Positions 57,433-64,000 of a stretch of 64,000 nt of DNA are shown piece after piece. The stretch is from Clytia hemisphaerica (lineage: Eukaryota; Cnidaria; Hydrozoa; Leptothecata; Clytiidae). The stretch spans positions 2,216,604 through 2,280,603 of the forward strand of contig CACVBU010001154.1 in assembly GCA_902728285.1 (NCBI GenBank). Direction: 5' to 3'. A model generated the notes under the pieces. It did no database searches and was not told where the DNA came from. It was given only the letters and a program-made list of their open reading frames with translations. A program made the position numbers and the translations under genes. Position 1 is the first letter of the stretch. The number at the start of each line of letters is the position of its first letter.

Positions 57433-59574
57433 AACATACAATTTGAATAACGTCATTACGTAAAAAGAAATTTTTCTTGACGAAGCTCTATTTTTTGTAC
57501 GGGTTGGGTGTCGACTCAGTTCTTTTTTACTGATGACGTATAATGATAGTCAAGGTCATCCTTATTTTCCCTTGCAAAGTCTATTCTTTTAGGTATTTTT
57601 TTCTAAATAAAATAGGTTTGTGCATAGTTTGTGACAATTTTTGGTTATAAACTGTTGTATTTTCGAACAAAACTAAATATTTCAGATAATTTACCAATAC
57701 TTTTTCAGAATCAATTCTAGTTTGTTTTTGTAAATTCATATTTTTGTAATTTGAATTGTGTGTTAGTCACCAAGACGAAAAAGTTCATCCTTCACTTCTA
57801 AAAATAAATAATCAAAGGTGGAAAAAGAAATATCATATTAAAAATTTAAAATGATTCGGAGGTGTGAAATCCCACAAAAAATAATATACCGACTTAATTT
57901 CATTTTCTTGTCAGTTTACCGTGACAAGATTGATTGTGTCGGAATTCGATCCCTATTCAAAAATGAATAATTCATCTTCGATATTGATTTTAACAATAAA
58001 ATTTGTGTAAAAAATATGGATACGTTAGATGTATGATCTCAATTTAGCGTATTGAAAGTATTGATAGCGGGAGGTCTTGAATAGGTATATTGATGATATC
58101 AAGCTGTGCAAGGGATGGGTCTTTAAAATTTAATGACCTCATTAATATGAATAATTTAGTAGCTGGTCTGTGGTTTGCTTATTCAGAGCTATGAAGCAGG
58201 TACCTGCATCGGATATTTGAATAGCGGTCACCTAGAAACGGGAATGACTTTGCTGGAGGAAAAAATTCTAAATGGAAAGTTGTTTTTAACTTAAACATCT
58301 ATTGCGCAATTTCGATGAACAAATTTCACTAGAGAAATGATTGTTGAATTTCAATTAGGGTTTTGGTAGGGGTTTTCCGCTATATTATTGAGGGTACACT
58401 CCTGTTTCTAATATTCCATCGGGACCAATAACCTTAAGGTAAAAATATCCTTTCATGGCTAATTTTCGAGGAAGACACCCAAAAACGCGAAAATTAGTCC
58501 CCGCTAAAATTAGTTACCTTAGCCTGCATGAAAATTTGAGATTTGAAAAGCGATTCATAAAAACGCGCAGAAAACAAATAGTGCTACTGGGACGGTTATG
58601 CAATTGATTCCTATATTCAAGCTTATAAGAGTCGAAATTTTGTTTTATGTACAGCTTTTCTAATGACATACAGTTGATTCTCTAATTCAAAATTCTGATA
58701 TAATCTCCTTCGAATTAGAAGAGTATTTTTCTGCCACTTTTAGGCTGAAGGAGCCGACGATCTAATCTGTTCGAATTATAGAAAGATACGAATTATGATA
58801 ATATTTCGAAATAGAGAGAGAGAGAGTGGAAGTTTACATGGTGCGGTTTTTGTTCTAGGTATGGAGAATCGAGTCTAAAAGAGCGAAATTAGAATAAGCA
58901 GAAAGTCTAAAGTCGAAATTTAAGCTACCGCTTTTTGGTTTTCGTTGTCCTTCACCAATATGTGTAGAGAGATATAGGGTATGCGTCAGCCATTCTTGCT
59001 TTAGGGGACTGAAGATGAATGTCGGACATTTTTTGACTGGTCCTTCAAATCTTACAGTTCACAATACCATAGAGAGACTTTTTGAAATTTCATGTTCTTC
59101 AAGAGAAACCCATAAAATTGAAAATTTCAGCACTATAGTTCTGAGACTATCTAGACTGTTGTTTTTTGTAATCCTTGTGATTCTGAATGGTGCAAAAATG
59201 GTCTGCACATACTTTACGCTCATTGAGAAAAAATTTTGTTCTAGACGCACCAATAGTGCCTACACCCCTCTCTCACAGCCCTATTGGAACTTCTTGCCAC
59301 AGTGGGAATCAAACTTTCTAACGAACAGTTTTTTTCCCGATGGGAAAGAACTTTTGATCATATTTTACAGTTTGGTGGTCCCACACAGAGGATGTACCTA
59401 TTGAGTGAACAATTTAGTTAACAACTGAAATTATGTACTATTCTTCAAAAACGTTTTTATATTTTCAAAGGTTTAACAAATAAGAACATCAAAACATAAC
59501 ATTCATCTAGTGATATCGCAATAAGGTTACATGAATATTAAAGCAATATGTTATCTGTGAGCTAAGAAGCGAAC
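57433..59574. other. Intergenic region between filament and protease genes
   Basis: No gene. It includes a short TAAGGGAACT-type relic (58436-58522), an (ag)n run at 58814-58828, a ttcgaattatagaaag-type repeat near 58778 also seen at about 7106-7160, and a 'CTCACAGACCC' relic at 59268-59395. Confidence 0.45.
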
Positions 59575-62221
59575 TTAGTAAACACCAGTGGTTCTTGAAA
59601 TCCAGCTCTTGAGGTAATAGATGTTAGCGTAGACACTGTATTGGTTAGGACGTGCACTGCAATCTCTTGATCCCCAACTGACTGCACCATGGAGTTCCCA
59701 GTTCCGGCCGTTGTTGCAAACGAATGGGCCACCGCTATCTCCTTGACAACCGCTAATACGGGTACGACCATATCCGGAACAGATGCTGTGTGGACCGATT
59801 GGCAATGGGGCGACTCTCTGCGAAAGGCAAAACGAATACATAACAATTTAGGGTTAAAGCTAGAAGAACATTTTCAGTCTTTACAAATCACGTGCACAAC
59901 TTCTGCTGATAATGCAGAATTAACGAAAGAATTCAAATTTTTCACTCAAGTGGTTATGGAGCTGTTGTTAAAAAACGTTATGAGAAAATGTTCGAAAAAA
60001 ACGTAAAATGACGTTTTTTAAAGAGAGAGCACATAACTGTCCGAGTAAAGAAATGACACTCTCTCTCTTATAGACATACCTGCATGTGATATGCGCATGT
60101 TCTTTGATCGACGACGGGCATTGAAGCTTGTTGTAAAGTGTGGTGCATTTGTCTTGCTGATCTTGACGCACGTCCCCAACCTGAGAATGTTGTGTAGGTC
60201 AAAATATCTTTTAGTTTATCCAGGATAAGTAGGCCTTTGAAAAGATTAAAATCATTCTGCTTTCTGGCATACAGACTAGCAGCATCTGGTTGTCAAAAAT
60301 AACTAAATCGAGACTGTAGAACAGCTAAAATCTTGCAAAGTTTGCACTCTCTTTGAACTTTTCCTTTTTAGACGGAAGGGAGGCTGATTTCCATTAATGC
60401 TGACGACATGGATTATATAAAGGGGTAGTTGCTTATTCTAGGAATTTTTTTCCCTGAACAAATACTGTTGAAATCGTGTATAGGACACAAAAGAACCTTG
60501 GCGTATATTTGCAATGTTAGTCAGACAGTTTAACCTCGTAAGTGCTTGAACACGTGAGTAACGTCCCCAACACACAGATACAGTATCTGAATACTTCTCC
60601 ACTCTTGTAGAAGAGTAATGATGCCGAATTCCCCTCCCATGACAAGGAGTTGCCCGGTTTCATTCGCCAAGTGTGTCACAGTTCTGAATAGGAATAAAAC
60701 CCTGGCCTCCTACACGGACAGCCAAGGACGTTAACCACTACTACACCTTTTCCACCTCATTTTGAAAAACACGAAAACACACTTAATACTGTTCACAAAA
60801 CTTTCTCTTCACTTACCAGTGATATAACATGTTTGTCCAACTCTGGCTGCTGATCTTGGTAAACAGATAGGTTGAACGGCTTGGTTGAATTGGATGGGAG
60901 ATGAAAGGCGAATAAGAGCCACGTCGTTTTTCATGTGGCGCATAGAGAAGCCTGGATGAACAATAACTTGAGATGCGCGATATTCTCTTTCGTATTGTTC
61001 ACGTCTTCGTAAATCATGTTTGCCAACTCTGAGATGAAAAGATTGAGAACATTTTAAAGCTCCGTTTAACATACACAAATATTCTTTGTCAGCTCATAAC
61101 GAAGTGGGACTAGTAAATACCAGTGGCTCTTGAAATCCAGGGTTCATTTTCAAAAAAACGCTAAAAACGTGTTCCTATGTCAGCTTGCGTCAGAAAAGCC
61201 ACGTAGTCGTGTCATTGTACTGAAAGGGGATCGGCTGGAGAAAATGAAATGCTTCGAATGAGGTTTCAGAAAATCGCGCAACAAATTTTAATCTACCATA
61301 ATCGAGATATTTTACCCTTTCCCTCTTGGCTCTTTAGTGCTTTAGTCATGTGCTGCAAGAGTCATCTTTTTATGCAATATGCAAAATATTGATCAATCTC
61401 TCACGGTTTTTTAAGACGTTTTTGGAAGACTTGATTTCAGTGAAAATAAAGAGTCTGTCACCATTCTTGTCTAGCTTGGTAAAACTTTAAAGATTTAGAA
61501 CTTTTCCAATGGTTTACTTAATGAATCGACTTACTTTACAGAGAGAGACGAAGCAGGTTTTTTGCGGTCACTTCTGTCAACAACGCAATGTCCAGCAGTA
61601 ACAATCCAGTTGGGGCTGATGATGGATCCGCCACAGCCTGGTCTACCGTTAGATAACAAGACGATTTGCCATGGCCACGAGTTTGGTTTAGCGTTTGTGC
61701 CACCGATGACTCGACTGGCTGGAAAGTATTGTTTTCCACATCCTGAAATGACAAAATGAATGACAATGAATGTATAAATTTGAAGTGTGATATTTCAATA
61801 TTTTAATGTCTGTTTCTCAGCTGTATTTAAGATTGTAGAACCTGGGGAGCTGCAAATGACCAGGAGCAACCAGTGAAATAGAACTTTTTGAAAATCGACG
61901 AAAATCTTTTGGTGAAAATTAAGAAAAAAGCCGAAATTGTGGAAGAAGGAGGTGCAAAAATTGTAAGTTCCCCTTTTTATTGGTTCTCGGAATGCTTAAT
62001 GGAACTGAAATTAGATTCAAATGATTTGTTCAAAAGGGTATACGAGTTTTTTAGTGGTACCTCTGGGTCATTTTCAACTTGAATTGCTGGGTGAAGGTCT
62101 CAACGTCCATTAAACACTAAATGAACATTGAAATAACGTTGTGTGTCAGCTTTGAGAATGGAAAAACATTACCTGCTGCCAAGGCAACCAAGGACAATAC
62201 AATTAAAATTCTTGCATTCAT
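59575..62221 (-). CDS. Chymotrypsin-like S1 serine protease
   Basis: Exons 62221-62173, 61742-61535, 61028-60817, 60180-60080 and 59817-59575, all GT-AG and in phase, encode 270 residues. Residues 1-16 are a signal peptide (ILIVLSLVALAA). A very short propeptide ends SR27|VIGG, the trypsin-type activation site, and C18 can tether it. The triad is complete: TAGHC (His68), NDVALIRL (Asp121) and GCQGDSGGP (Ser218). The S1 pocket has Ser at the 189-equivalent (Ser212) and Gly at 216 (SWGS), which favours chymotrypsin-like over trypsin-like specificity, with Ser rather than Gly at the 226-equivalent. The length is normal for a single-domain secreted enzyme. Digestive, gland-cell or venom use are all possible; nothing in the sequence decides. 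Intron 3 contains a SINE. Confidence 0.93.
60560..60770 (-). mobile_element. tRNA-derived SINE, copy 2, in protease intron 3
   Basis: On the minus strand: aaggtgtagtagtggttaac (A box), cgtccttggctgtccgtgta, then aggaggccagggttttattc/c (B box), followed by a body with aactccttgtcatgggaggg and tcattactcttctacaag. Its order and several words match the copy at 57250-57432. Confidence 0.65.
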
Positions 62222-62286
62222 TTTTTTGCTTCAGTTTTTTCGCTTTCAAGGTTTGAATACTGAATGACTTTTCACTATTCAACTCT

Positions 62287-62295
62287 AATTATATA
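62287..62295 (-). promoter_or_regulatory. TATA box of the protease gene
   Basis: tatataatt on the minus strand, about 65-75 bases upstream of the ATG at 62221. A start site about 30 bases downstream would leave a short 5' UTR. Confidence 0.55.
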
Positions 62296-63584
62296 CCAAC
62301 TTTTCACCTCCTCGAAGATTTGATTAAATTAAAACCATATTTGTTCAGCTCGACCTGATTAAATTAAAATTTGGAAATTCGAGTCAATGTTAAGAGGTAG
62401 CCAATATTAGCTCCGGTTTTGTAGAATCAGCCAGTTTTCTGGTTACACTATTTTCCTACCTTTTAAAGGTTTTAATTGTAATTTCGAAACATTTTATCGC
62501 TTTTTCCTTTTGGAAGATACATGCATTTTCTTTTGACCTCTGTAATTATAGAATTTTGAAAAACATTTTGATAAATATCGTCAACTTTAAGTGCTGCTCT
62601 CGAGGTCCCGAATGTCGCTTTCAGTTCTACAATCATGGTTGAAATATATTGAGAATTTAGGTTGTTTTAACGTTTTTCAAGATTTCAAGTTCCGATGAGA
62701 AGTCGATTTTGGGCTATCTCTTTAATTTAATTGAAAATTTCAATTTGGGAGGGGTTGGCAGACTTCCAGGCTATATTCTGAGCCTTATTGGACTACTTTT
62801 GAACTTTTGGATCCTCAGATCCTAAGGTTCATAAGTTTTAAGCCTGTGTTAAAACTCTACCCTCCGAACCTACTTTACAGCACTTACAAATCGATTGTGG
62901 TTTCAAAATTATTATAAATATTATGAGTGGAAAAAAGTGGTTTTAGCCTTATATAGCAGTATATATCAAAACATACTTTTTAACTTCATTTCCCAGAAAC
63001 GAATTCCACCGACCCTACTTTCTCAGTCCCTTGACCTAAAGTCAAACCAAAAGTATTGTAGTATATTGCGCCGATCATTATCATTAATATTAGGACCTAG
63101 TTCCTTTAGCTTTCGTTTTAAAAGCAAAAAGTTTTGCGATGGTTTGTTTGGCTGAGCGACCAGGTCACCGCATCTCTGTAGAGCAGATCGTGCTGTGTGC
63201 TAGCCAGTACCTTCCTACAAACCAAATCTTTTCTTTGTTAAATTACGTTAAAAGACGGTCTTCCTCTAACAGGCTAGTTGTGTGCAGAATACACGATTTT
63301 TTATTGAATTAGCGCTTTCCAAGCCTTAAAACACTACCTCGTTGAAACAACGGTGTGTACCAGTCGGAATGTATCAGGCATTTCGATGTCATTAGAGATG
63401 AGAATAATTTGTATTACATATTGACAAATACAAATCAATATTTTTCGATGACCTCATCTTTTGTGGGCATTCTCATTTTTCGAGACTTTTGCTACCTATA
63501 ATTTGTCATGTGAAAAGAAAATGTTGTTACAAAATACGTTGAATTATTGGGCTGTTTAATTTTATATCCAGACATATAGGGGTG
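62296..63584. other. Intergenic sequence
   Basis: Upstream flank of the protease gene, AT-rich. No further gene recognised. Confidence 0.35.
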
Positions 63585-63850
63585 TACGAACTTTTCCAAG
63601 GGGTTTAAGATGGAAAATTTCCAGAGTCTCAGAAAAAACCCCAATTTTTTCCAAGGGGATCGCCCAATGAAGTTCGTCTACTTACCCCTAATTGATCGAT
63701 TCCAGGGGGTGTCTGCTTCAAGAAACAAAAATTTCCAGGGGTAAAAAACTTCGGTAAAAATTTATAGGGACTTTCTTGTTATTTTTTCCAGGCTGTTGGA
63801 AAAGTTTCAAAACTTTCCAGGGGGTAACCGGATCAATCAAAATTTTCCAA
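63585..63850. repeat. 'TTTCCAGGGG' repeat element, partial
   Basis: Five or more copies of tttccaaggggt/tttccagggggt spaced 30-80 bases, resembling the subterminal-repeat MITEs elsewhere in the window. Ends not found. Confidence 0.5.
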
Positions 63851-64000
63851 CATTATCTTTTAACAGATTTCATAAAAACTAACAAATTTGCTGCTACTAA
63901 TTTTTTTTTGCTCTTCTCTCAGACAAGTTACGGCCTTCCGCTCGAAAGCTTCAAGGTAACTTCAAGCAAAAACGTTTCCGTTTAAACCGGTCGACGAGGG

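Overview
This is a window of an AT-rich animal genome. Every real gene is split by GT-AG introns, promoters and poly(A) signals look eukaryotic, and short inverted-repeat transposons (MITEs) fill much of the space between and inside genes. The gene content is a lamin-type intermediate filament, a Frizzled-CRD plus SUEL-lectin secreted protein, an NXPE-like pair, a chymotrypsin-like protease and a calcyclin-binding protein. This points to an early-branching or marine invertebrate. A cnidarian, perhaps a hydrozoan, is my best guess, but the sequence alone does not prove it. Coding exons were joined by hand by matching splice sites and reading phase. For the main genes every junction is in phase.

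Layout. 863-1067 (+): last exon of a calcyclin-binding protein gene entering from the left. 2568-8177 (-): six-exon gene for an unrecognised 559-residue protein with a CxxC N-terminus and a coiled coil. 8828-9187 (-): intact 119-codon single-exon ORF. 9.2-19.5 kb: repeats, one satellite block and two orphan exon candidates. 19554-21263 (+): two-exon secreted Frizzled-CRD/SUEL-lectin protein. 22668-24878 (-) and 36585-39270 (-): two copies of a three-exon NXPE-like (neurexophilin/PC-esterase) gene in direct orientation. The left copy has a TAG just before its catalytic GDS motif; the right copy is intact. 25-36 kb: dense nested transposons, including a 3.1 kb element with arrays of subterminal motifs. 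39.3-47.6 kb: more MITEs and no convincing gene. 47771-55613 (-): nine-exon intermediate filament gene with a lamin-length rod and a lamin tail domain but no CaaX box or obvious NLS. 59575-62221 (-): five-exon chymotrypsin-like protease with a complete triad.

The genes do not form a pathway or operon; they are unrelated neighbours. The organised parts beyond single genes are the NXPE duplication and the repeat landscape. At least a dozen MITE families can be recognised by eye. One (ends TACACGTTTTTTATAAGAAC) is present about nine times, one satellite of about 175-185 bp occurs at two loci 17 kb apart, and several elements are nested so that relative insertion order can be read.

The most notable points are the CRD+SUEL architecture, the lamin-derived filament without nuclear or membrane signals, the single nonsense change in one NXPE copy with near-identical downstream exons, the 3.1 kb element with CAGCTG/TCTGTTCT arrays, and a MITE carrying four perfect TGACGTCA sites.
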